From: Paramicrobacterium fandaimingii
GTDB taxonomy: Bacteria > Actinomycetota > Actinomycetes > Actinomycetales > Microbacteriaceae
NCBI RefSeq assembly: GCF_011751745.2
Contig: NZ_CP061170.1
Coordinates: 1,860,001 to 1,924,000, forward strand
Reading direction: 5' to 3'
Length of the DNA stretch: 64,000 bases
The first letter of the stretch is position 1, and every line of letters begins with the position of its first letter. Of this stretch, positions 17,889 to 26,636 are shown piece by piece. The notes beneath the pieces are model-generated. The model was given only the letters and a program-made list of their open reading frames with translations, had not been told where the DNA came from and did no database searches. The translations under genes were made by a program, and so were the position numbers.

Positions 17889-19154
17889 TCAGGCACGCAC
17901 TTGGCCGTCACCGCGAACAAGCCACTTCGTGCTTGTCAGTTCGGTGAGTCCCATGGGCCCGCGTGCATGGAGTTTCTGCGTGGAGATGCCCACTTCGGCA
18001 CCAAAGCCGAAGACGCCTCCATCGGTGAATCGTGTCGACGCGTTAACCATGACGACGGCGGAGTCTACGTGAGCGAGAAACCTCTCGGAGTTTCGCACGT
18101 TGTTCGTCACGATGGACTCTGTGTGGTGCGTTGAATATGCGGCAATATGGTCGATCGCTTCGTCGAGTGTGCCCACAATGCGCAGCCCCAGCGTCAGGTC
18201 CAGATGCTCGGTTGCCCACTCATCAGCTGCTGCTGGCTCGACGTTTGCTGAGAAATTCTGTGCTTCGGCATCACCACACACCGTCACGCCCGCTTGGCGA
18301 AGGGCATCGAGCAGGGCCGGAAGAATGCGAGGTACCGCATCTCGATGAATGAGAACAGTCTCCGCGGCATTGCAGACGCTGGGTCTGTGGGTCTTGGCGT
18401 TGAGAACAATGGACACGGCCATCGACTCGTCGGCATCGGCATCCACGTACACATGCACGACGCCGGCCCCGGTCTCAATCACGGGAACTGTCGATTCCGC
18501 GACGACGGTCTCGATGAGGCTCGCGCTTCCTCGAGGAACAAGCACATCGACGAGCCCGCGGGATCGCATGAGTTCTGCCGCGCCGTCGCGGCCAAAATCA
18601 TCGATCGTCTGAATGCTGTCAGCGGGCAGATCAGTGCTCTCGAGAGCCCCGCGAAGGGTTGCGACAAGCTGAGTGTTGCTGGCAATCGCCGCTGAGCCGC
18701 CGCGCAGCACAACCGCGTTCCCGCTGCGCAATGCCAATGCCGCAATGTCGACGGTGACGTTCGGACGCGCTTCGTAGATTGCTCCGACCACGCCGAACGG
18801 TACTCGCACCTGTTCGATTCGCATCCCGTTTGCCGCGGTGCTTCCACGCACCACCTGGCCGAGAGGATCACTCAAAGCAGCAATCTCTCGCACGGCGGCA
18901 GACAGTGCTGCGATGCGCTCACTGGTCAGCGTCAGTCTGTCGATGAGACCGTCAGCAAGCCCATTTTCCCGGCCTCTGGCGATGTCTGCGGCATTCGCGC
19001 TCAGTATCGCATCGGAGTCCCTGTCCAGAGCGACAGCAATCGTCTCAAGCGCAGACTCCCGTTCGGTGCCCGTCGTCACAGCGAGCGCCCTCGAAGAACG
19101 CCGAGCCGCCTCAAGTCGCTCGCGCACGGTGTTGAGAGGGGTAGCTTCGATCAT
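17889..19154 (-). CDS. proA: Glutamate-5-semialdehyde (gamma-glutamyl phosphate) reductase
   Basis: Enzyme of 421 residues reducing gamma-glutamyl phosphate with NADPH, the second step of proline synthesis. Typical ProA blocks: VPFGVVGAIYEARPNVTVD, ALRSGNAVVLRGG, and the catalytic cysteine in HRPSVCNAAETVLIH. It follows proB by 22 bases, so the first two proline enzymes are produced together. Confidence 0.97.
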   Translation of the reverse strand: MIEATPLNTVRERLEAARRSSRALAVTTGTERESALETIAVALDRDSDAILSANAADIARGRENGLADGLIDRLTLTSERIAALSAAVREIAALSDPLGQVVRGSTAANGMRIEQVRVPFGVVGAIYEARPNVTVDIAALALRSGNAVVLRGGSAAIASNTQLVATLRGALESTDLPADSIQTIDDFGRDGAAELMRSRGLVDVLVPRGSASLIETVVAESTVPVIETGAGVVHVYVDADADESMAVSIVLNAKTHRPSVCNAAETVLIHRDAVPRILPALLDALRQAGVTVCGDAEAQNFSANVEPAAADEWATEHLDLTLGLRIVGTLDEAIDHIAAYSTHHTESIVTNNVRNSERFLAHVDSAVVMVNASTRFTDGGVFGFGAEVGISTQKLHARGPMGLTELTSTKWLVRGDGQVRA

Positions 19155-19176
19155 TGTCTGATTCTAGCGGCGTGAC

Positions 19177-19965
19177 TCAGCTCGCATTCGATTGTGGCGA
19201 GAACCATGTCCCCACGTCGGCACCGCGCAGCGCCTCGCCGATCTGCGAAGCGGACGTGACAAGCACGCCGGTTCCGCGGCTTGCGGCGAGCCTCGCCGCA
19301 GAAACCTTGGTCGAGGCGCCTCCCGTCCCGACCCCGGTACGCGACGCTTCACCGAATTCCACTCCAGCAAGCTGATCCCCAGGCGAAACAATGCGAATGC
19401 GTTCCGCACCGGGTATCTCCGGTGGGCGCGTGTAGATGGCGTCGACATCGCTCAGCATCACCATGGCTTCGGCACCGATGAGCGTGGCCACGAGCGCCGC
19501 AAGACGGTCGTTGTCTCCGAAGCGGATCTCGTGCGTTGCTACCGTGTCGTTCTCGTTGACGATCGGGAGGATTCTCAGGCTCAGCAGCCGTTCCATCGCA
19601 CGCCTCGCATTGCTGCGCGAGTTCGGATCGTCGAGGTCACCAGCCGTCAGAAGGACTTGTCCGGAGACGATGCCATACCGGTCAAGGCTGTCCTGATATC
19701 GATAGACGAGCACATTCTGTCCGACGGCAGCAGCAGCCTGCTGCGTTGCAAGGTCTTCTGGGCGACTCTCGAGGCCTAAATACGGCATTCCAGTGGCGAT
19801 GGCGCCCGAGGAGACGAGAATCACTTCGATGCCGAGGGAGTGCGCCGTCGCCAAGGCATTGACAAGTGGCTCGACTTGTCCGCTATTGACTCCACTGATC
19901 GACGACGAGCCCACTTTTACGACAATGCGACGAGCGCTGCCGATCTCCGACTGCGAGGCGATCAT
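19177..19965 (-). CDS. proB: Glutamate 5-kinase, short form without PUA domain
   Basis: Enzyme of 262 residues phosphorylating glutamate in the first step of proline synthesis. Amino-acid-kinase fold: RIVVKVGSSSISG near the N-terminus, VSSGAIATGM, and NENDTVATHEIRFGDNDRLAA for substrate and ATP binding. E. coli ProB is about 367 residues with a C-terminal PUA domain, absent here. Its ATG overlaps the obg stop by one base (TGATG). Confidence 0.95.
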   Translation of the reverse strand: MIASQSEIGSARRIVVKVGSSSISGVNSGQVEPLVNALATAHSLGIEVILVSSGAIATGMPYLGLESRPEDLATQQAAAAVGQNVLVYRYQDSLDRYGIVSGQVLLTAGDLDDPNSRSNARRAMERLLSLRILPIVNENDTVATHEIRFGDNDRLAALVATLIGAEAMVMLSDVDAIYTRPPEIPGAERIRIVSPGDQLAGVEFGEASRTGVGTGGASTKVSAARLAASRGTGVLVTSASQIGEALRGADVGTWFSPQSNAS

Positions 19966-21476
19966 CAGTCCTGCTGGTCCTCAGACCACAGCCCAGCTTC
20001 ACGTTCGCTCTCAAGCTGCTCTCGGGCTTCCGCCTTCGCGTCCATCCGATCGTAGTAAGCGTCTCTGCGCTGTTCCCTCGTCGGGCGCACATTCTGATCG
20101 AAGCGCGGATCAGTGCCACGTGGCGATGTCATCAGCTCGGCTGCGGACGTGAGGGTCGGCTCCCAATCGAATACGACACCCTTACCAGGCCCGATCACGA
20201 CGGTCGAGCCTGCCAATGCGCCGGCTTTGAAGAGTGCGTCCTCGATGCCGATCTTTGCGATCCTGTCGGCAAGATAACCCACAGCTTCGTCGTTCGTGAA
20301 GTCTGTCTGCTGCACCCACCGCTCGGGTTTCGCTCCGAGAATCCGGTAGACATTGCCGTAGGTGCCGCCTTCGACCACGATGTCGAATGGCTTCCTATTC
20401 ACTGGCTTGGGCATCACGATGATGCGCGGCGCCTGCTCCTCGAGTTCTTGCATCCGATCGCGGTGCTCCTGCACGAGCGCACCGAGTGCGAATGTCAGCG
20501 ACCGAAGGCCCTCATGACTCGCCGTGGAAATCTCAAAGACGCGATAGCCTCGTTCTTCAAGTTCGGGGCGAACGAACTCAGCGAGCTCGCGTGCCTCTGG
20601 CACGTCCACCTTATTGAGTGCAACGAGCTGCGGCCGCTCCAGCAGCGGAACTTGCCCGTCAGGAACAGGGTACGCGGCCAACTCCCTCTCGATCACATCG
20701 AGATCAGTCACTGGGTCACGGCCGGGTTCTAGCGTCGCGCAGTCGACAACATGAAGCAGTGCCGCGCATCTCTCGACGTGCCTCAGAAACTCGAGGCCAA
20801 GGCCCTTTCCGCCGCTTGCGCCCTCGATCAGCCCCGGAACATCAGCGACCGTGTATCGGTACTGCCCTGCCTGGACAACACCAAGATTGGGATGAAGCGT
20901 CGTGAACGGATAATCGGCGATCTTCGGCTTTGCCGCGGAGATCGCGGCGATCAGGCTGGACTTTCCCGCGGAGGGAAAGCCGACGAATGCAACATCGGCG
21001 ATCGTCTTGAGCTCGAGGACGATGTCCCCCGACTGACCGGGAGTTCCGAGAAGCGCGAAACCGGGTGCCTTGCGCTTCGTCGACGCCAGCGCTGAGTTGC
21101 CCAGCCCCCCGTAGCCGCCCTCGGCGATGACGTATCTCGTGCCTGGCTCCGTCAGATCGATCAGGGTCTCACTGTTGTCGTTCTTGACAACCGTTCCCAC
21201 AGGAACGGACAGAACCAGCTCCTCGCCCGCCGCGCCGTGGCGGTAATCGCCCATGCCGAACCCGCCGTTCTCCGACATCCGATGCGGCGAGCGGTGGTAC
21301 GGCAGCAGCGTCGTAACCTGCGGATCGGCAAGCAAAACGATGTCGCCGCCGTTTCCGCCGTTTCCGCCGTCCGGGCCGGCGAGCGGCTTGAACTTCTCGC
21401 GGCGCACAGACACACAGCCGTTGCCGCCTTTGCCCGCACTCACGTGCAGTGTCACGCGATCGACGAATGTCGTCAC
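19965..21476 (-). CDS. obg: Obg GTPase
   Basis: Ribosome-associated GTPase of 503 residues acting in large-subunit maturation and growth control. Glycine-rich Obg fold at residues 1-160 ([12 protein letters not shown]), G domain with G1 GFPSAGKSS and G4 NKVD, and a C-terminal OCT domain including [12 protein letters not shown], as in Gram-positive Obg. GTG start after GGAGGGCGCT. Separated from rpmA by a strong hairpin. Confidence 0.97.
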   Translation of the reverse strand: MTTFVDRVTLHVSAGKGGNGCVSVRREKFKPLAGPDGGNGGNGGDIVLLADPQVTTLLPYHRSPHRMSENGGFGMGDYRHGAAGEELVLSVPVGTVVKNDNSETLIDLTEPGTRYVIAEGGYGGLGNSALASTKRKAPGFALLGTPGQSGDIVLELKTIADVAFVGFPSAGKSSLIAAISAAKPKIADYPFTTLHPNLGVVQAGQYRYTVADVPGLIEGASGGKGLGLEFLRHVERCAALLHVVDCATLEPGRDPVTDLDVIERELAAYPVPDGQVPLLERPQLVALNKVDVPEARELAEFVRPELEERGYRVFEISTASHEGLRSLTFALGALVQEHRDRMQELEEQAPRIIVMPKPVNRKPFDIVVEGGTYGNVYRILGAKPERWVQQTDFTNDEAVGYLADRIAKIGIEDALFKAGALAGSTVVIGPGKGVVFDWEPTLTSAAELMTSPRGTDPRFDQNVRPTREQRRDAYYDRMDAKAEAREQLESEREAGLWSEDQQD

Positions 21477-21521
21477 AGCGCCCTCCTCGAGTTCTTCCGC
21501 TTCAATGGTGCCGGAAATAGG

Positions 21522-21549
21522 ACAGGGGCGGGCAAATGCCCGCCCCTGT
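21522..21549. terminator. Hairpin between rpmA and obg
   Basis: ACAGGGGCGGGCA and TGCCCGCCCCTGT form a 13-base-pair stem with a two-base loop. It lies just after rpmA and before obg, with no marked T-run, so it may act as a partial terminator lowering obg expression relative to the ribosomal proteins. Confidence 0.75.
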
Positions 21550-21566
21550 TGTGAACCTGTCTTCGA

Positions 21567-21824
21567 CTACGCGTCGACCGTCACGATGTTGACGACCTTG
21601 CGGCCACCCTTGTTTCCGAATTCAACTGATCCGTTCGACAGCGCGAACAGCGTGTCGTCGCCACCGCGACCGACGTTGGCGCCGGGGTGGAAGTGAGTGC
21701 CACGCTGACGAACGATGATCTCGCCTGCGTTGACGCTCTGCCCTCCGAAGCGCTTCACACCGAGGCGCTGGGCGTTCGAGTCGCGACCGTTGCGAGTAGA
21801 ACTCGCACCCTTCTTGTGTGCCAT
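21567..21824 (-). CDS. rpmA: 50S ribosomal protein L27
   Basis: Protein of 85 residues; [22 protein letters not shown] is the conserved L27 N-terminus reaching the peptidyl-transferase centre. No N-terminal extension of the type removed by a protease in Firmicutes. It follows rplU by 20 bases. Confidence 0.98.
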   Translation of the reverse strand: MAHKKGASSTRNGRDSNAQRLGVKRFGGQSVNAGEIIVRQRGTHFHPGANVGRGGDDTLFALSNGSVEFGNKGGRKVVNIVTVDA

Positions 21825-21844
21825 CTCGTTATCTCCTCGATGCC

Positions 21845-22153
21845 TTACTTGATTCCGGTGACCTTGACGCGCGTAAGCTCCTGACGGTGCCCCTGACGCT
21901 TCTTGTAACCGGTCTTGTTCTTGAACTTCTGAATGTGGATCTTCGGCCCGCGCAGATCTCCGAGCACCTCAGCGGTGACGGTGACCTTCGCGAGTGACTT
22001 CTGATCTGTGGTGACCTTGTCACCGTCAACCAGAAGCACTGCGGCAAGCTCGACATTGCCGTTCTTGTCTGCCTGAATACGATCCAACGTCACGATGGTG
22101 CCGACTTCGACCTTCTCCTGCCGACCACCGGCGCGCACAACTGCGTAAACCAC
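21845..22153 (-). CDS. rplU: 50S ribosomal protein L21
   Basis: Protein of 102 residues with the L21 pattern [16 protein letters not shown] and [19 protein letters not shown] start; the ribosome site is weak (AGTAGG about 8 bases upstream). The leader carries a small hairpin GGAGC-TTTT-GCTCC (22188-22175 on the minus strand) that could bear on expression. Confidence 0.97.
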   Translation of the reverse strand: MVYAVVRAGGRQEKVEVGTIVTLDRIQADKNGNVELAAVLLVDGDKVTTDQKSLAKVTVTAEVLGDLRGPKIHIQKFKNKTGYKKRQGHRQELTRVKVTGIK

Positions 22154-22345
22154 TTGGAATACCTACTTCTCTGAGGAGCAAAAGCTCCGCTTGTCTGTCA
22201 AAGGAAAAGTCACTGCTCCAGACATACCCAGCGGGAAAAGAGGTGTGCCTGTCAGAAAACCATGTGGCGACACGGGGATAAGCCAGTCACCAACGATCGA
22301 GTTTACTTCATTGCACGGAGTTTCGACAAATGAAGCGCTCGCGTG

Positions 22346-22361
22346 TTCCTAGAATTAGGAA
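22346..22361. promoter_or_regulatory. Inverted repeat over the -10 of the DUF4031 gene
   Basis: TTCCTA-GAAT-TAGGAA is a perfect 6-bp inverted repeat ending two bases before the ATG at 22364. It embeds TAGAAT (22350-22355), a good -10 eight bases before the start codon. A protein bound here would block the promoter. Confidence 0.45.
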
Positions 22362-22363
22362 TC

Positions 22364-22627
22364 ATGACCATCTTGATTGACCCGCCACTGTGGCCAGCAC
22401 ACGGAACGGTGTGGTCCCACCTGGTCAGTGACAGCTCAATCGCCGAGCTTCACGCCTTCGCGTCGTCTGCTGGACTGCCGTCGCGGAGCTTCGATCGAGA
22501 CCACTACGACGTGCCTGCTTCGCGCCACGATGATCTCGTTGTCGCTGGCGCGTTGCCTGTCACGGCAAATGAACTCACGCGCCGGCTCATCGCCAGCGGC
22601 CTCCGCGTCAGAGCACGCGACCGCTGA
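22364..22627 (+). CDS. DUF4031 domain protein
   Basis: Protein of 87 residues matching DUF4031: TILIDPPLWPAHGTVWSHLVSD and DRDHYDVPASRHDDLVVAGA are the typical conserved blocks. Function unknown. The ATG at 22364 matches family N-termini better than the frame opening at 22343. It converges on the RNase E gene with a 9-base gap. Confidence 0.8.
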   Translation: MTILIDPPLWPAHGTVWSHLVSDSSIAELHAFASSAGLPSRSFDRDHYDVPASRHDDLVVAGALPVTANELTRRLIASGLRVRARDR

Positions 22628-22636
22628 CGACGGACG

Positions 22637-24892
22637 TTACGCTTCGGACGAGTCGGCGGCGTCGCTCGTTGAGACAGGCGTCCCCGTGAGGGCTGCTGTC
22701 GTTACGCGGCGCGAGCGATTGCGGCCCTGTCCTGGCTTCTTCGGCTCGGGAAGCGAATCGAGTACAGATCCGAGAAGATCCTCGGCCTCGCGCTTGTCGA
22801 TGTGGCGTGACGCAGGCTGCGCAGGCTCAATGGGAATATCGAGAATCTCGACAGAGCTCCCCTGTTCTGCAGCATCCGTGACTGCCGGTTTCTCCGGCTC
22901 TGGTGTGCCTTCTGCAATGCTCGCTGGCTTCTCAGCCGAGTCTGCATCGGGGTGAATCGTGCTCGCGGCAATCTGGGAGAGCGCCTTCTTGGCGTCGTCC
23001 GTAATTGAGTGAGCGGCACCCGCTGACTTCTGCGGGCTGTGCCCACCGCTGGTGCCGTTGCCCCCGTGGGAGCCCCCGCCGTTGCCGCGACGCTTCCGCC
23101 CGCCATTGTCAGAGCCAGACTGACGGTGCTTCGACACGGGCTCGTGATGCACGACGACGCCGCGACCTGCGCACGCGTCGCAGGCTTCGCTGAACGTCTC
23201 GAGAAGCCCGAGACCGAGCTTCTTGCGAGTCATCTGCACAAGACCGAGAGAGGTGACCTCAGCGACCTGGTGCTTCGTGCGGTCGCGACTGAGGCACTCG
23301 ACGAGGCGGCGCAGAACGAGGTCGCGGTTCGACTCAAGTACCATGTCGATGAAGTCAACGACGATAATGCCGCCAATGTCGCGAAGTCGGAGCTGACGAA
23401 CGATTTCTTCCGCAGCCTCGAGGTTGTTCTTCGTGACCGTCTCCTCGAGATTGCCCCCAGATCCCACGAACTTACCCGTGTTCACGTCGACGACGGTCAT
23501 GGCCTCGGTGCGGTCGATGACAAGGGATCCGCCGCTAGGCAGCCACACCTTGCGGTCGAGCGCCTTCTCAATCTGCTCGGTGATGCGGTACTCGTCGAAG
23601 ACATCCTTGCCGCCGTCGTACGTCTCAACACGCTCGAGCAGGTCTGGAGCGACCTGGCTCAGATACTTCTCGATCGTCTGTTTCGCGTCGGAGCCGGCAA
23701 TCACCATGTTGTGGAAGTCCTCGTTGAAGACATCTCGAACAATCTTGATGAGAAGATCGGGCTCGGAATGAAGGAGCGCTGGGGCCTGCCCGTTCTCCAC
23801 CTGCTTCTGAATCGATTCCCACTGGGCGGTGAGTCGATTCACGTCTCGCGTGAGCTGTTCTTCCGTGGCGCCCTCGGCCGCCGTTCTGACGATCACGCCT
23901 GCGTTCTCAGGCAGAATCGCCTTGAGAATCTTCTTGAGGCGCGCTCGCTCCGTGTCGGGCAGTTTGCGCGAGATGCCATTCATCGATCCGTTTGGCACGT
24001 AAACGAGATAGCGCCCGGGCAACGACACTTGGCTCGTCAGACGCGCACCTTTGTGCCCAACAGGATCCTTCGTCACCTGCACGAGAACCTTGTCCCCCGG
24101 CTTGAGCGCCAGTTCGATGCGGCGCGGCTGGTTTCCCGTCTCAACGGAGTCCCAGTCGACCTCACCCGAATACAGAACGGCGTTGCGTCCACGGCCGATG
24201 TCGACGAACGCCGCCTCCATGCTCGGAAGCACGTTCTGCACCTTACCGAGATAGACGTTTCCGATGAGCGAAGATTCCTGCGAACGCGCAACGTAATGCT
24301 CGGCGAGAACATCGTCCTCAAGCACGCCGATCTGAATGCGGCCGCTCTTCGAGCGCACGATCATCTTGCGATCGACGGACTCCCTGCGTGCCAAAAACTC
24401 GGCCTCGGTGACAACAGTGCGGCGGCGACCAGCGTCACGACCGTCACGTCGTCTCTGCTTCTTCGCTTCAAGCCGCGTCGAGCCCTTGACCTTCTGCGGT
24501 TCCGTAATCGGCTCGGGCTCATTTTGAGACGGCCCATCGCTGTCACCGCTTCTGCGACGGCGCGACCGCCGACGAGAATTTCCATCGTCACCCGAGTCGC
24601 GATCGTCCAACTTCGGCAGCGGCGGCAGAGGGGTGATATCGGGCGCCTTAAAGAGGAGCTGTGTTGACGGGACAGCCACAGCAGCCGTCTTCTCTGCTGG
24701 CACTTCGGCGCCCGTCACGCCCGTCGTTGAGGCGTCACCGCCCGCACTGTGGTCTATATCTGCTTCGCTGGGCTCCCCGGGGGCATCCGTGCTCACAGTC
24801 TCTTCTGCCGGTTCGACCTTCTGTGTCTCTGTCGTGTCAATTGGCTCGTCGACGGGGTCAACGGCATTTGTCGTGTTCTCTTTTTCCACCAT
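22637..24892 (-). CDS. rne: Ribonuclease E/G
   Basis: Endoribonuclease of 751 residues for mRNA decay and rRNA processing. The first 170 or so residues are acidic, then Arg-rich and disordered; an S1 RNA-binding segment follows (NVYLGKVQNVLPSMEAAFVDIG); the catalytic DNase-I-like part contains DVNTGKFVG and IIVVDFIDM with metal-binding aspartates; the zinc link is CDACAGRG; a glycine-rich basic tail ends the protein. The ATG at 24892 has GAGGAG ten bases before it. Its leader of over 200 bases contains three hairpins. Confidence 0.93.
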   Translation of the reverse strand: MVEKENTTNAVDPVDEPIDTTETQKVEPAEETVSTDAPGEPSEADIDHSAGGDASTTGVTGAEVPAEKTAAVAVPSTQLLFKAPDITPLPPLPKLDDRDSGDDGNSRRRSRRRRSGDSDGPSQNEPEPITEPQKVKGSTRLEAKKQRRRDGRDAGRRRTVVTEAEFLARRESVDRKMIVRSKSGRIQIGVLEDDVLAEHYVARSQESSLIGNVYLGKVQNVLPSMEAAFVDIGRGRNAVLYSGEVDWDSVETGNQPRRIELALKPGDKVLVQVTKDPVGHKGARLTSQVSLPGRYLVYVPNGSMNGISRKLPDTERARLKKILKAILPENAGVIVRTAAEGATEEQLTRDVNRLTAQWESIQKQVENGQAPALLHSEPDLLIKIVRDVFNEDFHNMVIAGSDAKQTIEKYLSQVAPDLLERVETYDGGKDVFDEYRITEQIEKALDRKVWLPSGGSLVIDRTEAMTVVDVNTGKFVGSGGNLEETVTKNNLEAAEEIVRQLRLRDIGGIIVVDFIDMVLESNRDLVLRRLVECLSRDRTKHQVAEVTSLGLVQMTRKKLGLGLLETFSEACDACAGRGVVVHHEPVSKHRQSGSDNGGRKRRGNGGGSHGGNGTSGGHSPQKSAGAAHSITDDAKKALSQIAASTIHPDADSAEKPASIAEGTPEPEKPAVTDAAEQGSSVEILDIPIEPAQPASRHIDKREAEDLLGSVLDSLPEPKKPGQGRNRSRRVTTAALTGTPVSTSDAADSSEA

Positions 24893-25025
24893 CTCTGGTG
24901 CACTCCTCGACCGGACGGACAGCCGCGCCATCCATCCGGGAACTCTCAAAGGGAAGATGCGCCTCAGCGAACTCCTCCACACTCCTGTTGATCGCGATCG
25001 GCTTGACGCACTCATCGCGAACCCT

Positions 25026-25108
25026 CGGTCACTCCGACCGAATTACAACACTGGGCAGTCTGTGCCCAATAAGCCTTTATCTGCCGGGAGGCGAAGCGCG
25101 GTTCGCCT
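25026..25108 (-). promoter_or_regulatory. Structured 5' leader of rne: three hairpins
   Basis: Three short perfect inverted repeats lie in the 298-base gap upstream of rne: 25089-25108 (7-bp arms AGGCGAA/TTCGCCT), 25052-25068 (6-bp TGGGCA/TGCCCA) and 25026-25040 (5-bp CGGTC/GACCG). A GATAAT hexamer at 25126-25121 on the minus strand could be the promoter -10, giving a leader of about 220 bases. In E. coli, RNase E controls its own mRNA through leader hairpins; a similar role is possible here. Confidence 0.5.
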
Positions 25109-25177
25109 GACGACTGTGCCATTATCGCACGTTACCCCGCGATCCGCCTCATGCGCTCTCGACACAGCGGCCTGTGC

Positions 25178-25183
25178 CATAAT
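25178..25183 (+). promoter_or_regulatory. -10 element of the VKOR-like gene (leaderless)
   Basis: CATAAT ends seven bases before the GTG at 25191, with no ribosome site between. Confidence 0.5.
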
Positions 25184-25190
25184 CCCGAAC

Positions 25191-25799
25191 GTGAACGTTT
25201 CGCGCGATGCACCCCCTGACGACGCCCGTCCGATTCCTCTGGCAATCTTTCTCATCGTTGCCGGCATCGTGGGATGGATTGCCGCATTCGCGCTCACACT
25301 CGACAAATTCGCCCAACTTGAGAATCCCGATGCGAAGCTCGGCTGTGATTTCAACATCCTCGTCGGCTGCAGCACGAACTTGGCATCTGAACAGGGAGCC
25401 GTCTTCGGGTTTCCCAATCCGATCATCGGTCTGGCCTGCTGGGTCGTCCCCATCGTGCTCGGCGTCGCGTTGCTTTCCGGAGCACGATTTCCTCGATGGT
25501 TCTGGCTCCTGACGTGGGCCGGATTTCTCGGTGGCGTGTGCCTTGTCGCCTGGTTCATCACGCAGAGCATCTACGTCATAAGCTCACTCTGCCCCTGGTG
25601 CATGCTCACGTGGTCCGTCACGATTCCGTCGTTTCTCGCCGTCACCTTCCATGTACTGAAAATCGGCGGCTTCGGACCGCGACTGAAGGCGTTGGGTGTG
25701 ACACTGTCGGGCTGGACGCCTCTCATCACACTCCTGGCGTACGTTCTCATCGCGGTTCTCGCGCAGACACGGCTCGACGTCATCGGCTCCCTGTTCTAG
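25191..25799 (+). CDS. Vitamin K epoxide reductase (VKOR) family protein
   Basis: Membrane protein of 202 residues with about five helices. Four cysteines expected of VKOR are present: loop pair C52 and C60 (GCDFNILVGC) and the redox pair C134-C137 (CPWC). In actinobacteria VKOR replaces DsbB, using quinone to reoxidise a DsbA-like thiol oxidase and so supporting disulphide formation in exported proteins. The frame is open far upstream, but the GTG at 25191 gives the right N-terminus. Confidence 0.9.
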   Translation: MNVSRDAPPDDARPIPLAIFLIVAGIVGWIAAFALTLDKFAQLENPDAKLGCDFNILVGCSTNLASEQGAVFGFPNPIIGLACWVVPIVLGVALLSGARFPRWFWLLTWAGFLGGVCLVAWFITQSIYVISSLCPWCMLTWSVTIPSFLAVTFHVLKIGGFGPRLKALGVTLSGWTPLITLLAYVLIAVLAQTRLDVIGSLF

Positions 25800-25819
25800 C
25801 CGGTCAGCCGCAGACAAAA

Positions 25820-25849
25820 GGGCCGCACCCCTGGAAAGTGGAGCGGCCC
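25820..25849. terminator. Bidirectional hairpin between VKOR and ndk
   Basis: GGGCCGC and GCGGCCC pair around a 16-base loop, flanked by AAAA on the left and TCTT on the right, between two convergent genes. This is the layout of a two-way terminator. Confidence 0.65.
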
Positions 25850-25862
25850 CTCTTCTGATGCG

Positions 25863-26279
25863 CTAGCTGAACCAGAGCCTCAGTTCACGTTCGGCAGACT
25901 CTGGGCTGTCTGAGCCATGAACGAGGTTCTGCTGCACAGCGAGACCCCAATCGCGACCCAGGTCTCCCCGAACGGTACCGGGCGCCGCATTTGTGGGATC
26001 GGTTGCGCCTGCAAGCGATCGGAAACCCTCGATCACCCTGTCGCCTGCCACACGCAGGGCAACCACGGGACCAGACATCATAAACTCGACGAGCGGTTCG
26101 TAGAACGGCTTGCCCTCGTGCTCTGCGTAGTGAGCGGCGAGAACCTCTCTGTCTGCCGGCACCATGCGGATATCGACAAGTGAATATCCCTTTGCCTCAA
26201 TGCGACGGAGGATCTCGCCGGTGAGGTTGCGCGCCACCCCATCCGGCTTCACCAGAACAAGTGTCTCTTCAACAGCCAT
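25863..26279 (-). CDS. ndk: Nucleoside diphosphate kinase
   Basis: Enzyme of 138 residues exchanging phosphate between nucleoside tri- and diphosphates. The phospho-accepting His121 sits in NLVHGSDS; ETLVLVKPDGV at the N-terminus is typical. Last gene of the ileS-folC-DUF4233-ndk operon; it starts directly after the DUF4233 stop. Confidence 0.97.
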   Translation of the reverse strand: MAVEETLVLVKPDGVARNLTGEILRRIEAKGYSLVDIRMVPADREVLAAHYAEHEGKPFYEPLVEFMMSGPVVALRVAGDRVIEGFRSLAGATDPTNAAPGTVRGDLGRDWGLAVQQNLVHGSDSPESAERELRLWFS

Positions 26280-26636
26280 TTAGCTTTCTCCTGCCTCGAA
26301 CCTGTGGTTCTTCTCTCTGTCAATCCGTGTGCCGACGACCATGCAGTAAATCCACATGATCAGAAACAACCCGCCGACAACGTACATCAGGGGCATCACG
26401 ATGCCGGTAGCAACGATAACGCCTTGGAGCACCCAGCCGCAGACGATGCCCCAGCGAAATCTCAGAACCGGAATCACAGCGACCATCAAAACACAGAGGA
26501 TGCCGCCGGCGACGAACGCCGTCACAGGATCCACCGCGTCCAGCCCGTAGGCAACGAGCGTGGCGAGAAAGACGATCAGCAGCTCGGCGCTGAAGACAAT
26601 AGAGCCGAGGGTCGCCCTGACCCCTCCTCGCCTCAA
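26280..26636 (-). CDS. DUF4233 membrane protein
   Basis: Protein of 118 residues with three to four membrane helices, matching the DUF4233 family usually found between folC and ndk in actinobacteria. The TTG start at 26636 overlaps the folC stop (TTGA), the best start available because the frame has no ATG or GTG near the conserved beginning ([19 protein letters not shown]). Function unknown. Confidence 0.8.
   Translation of the reverse strand: MRRGGVRATLGSIVFSAELLIVFLATLVAYGLDAVDPVTAFVAGGILCVLMVAVIPVLRFRWGIVCGWVLQGVIVATGIVMPLMYVVGGLFLIMWIYCMVVGTRIDREKNHRFEAGES

Noticed and set aside
23039..24667. 542-codon frame antisense to RNase E/G
   Set aside because: Shadow frame over the catalytic region of rne; no recognisable domain.
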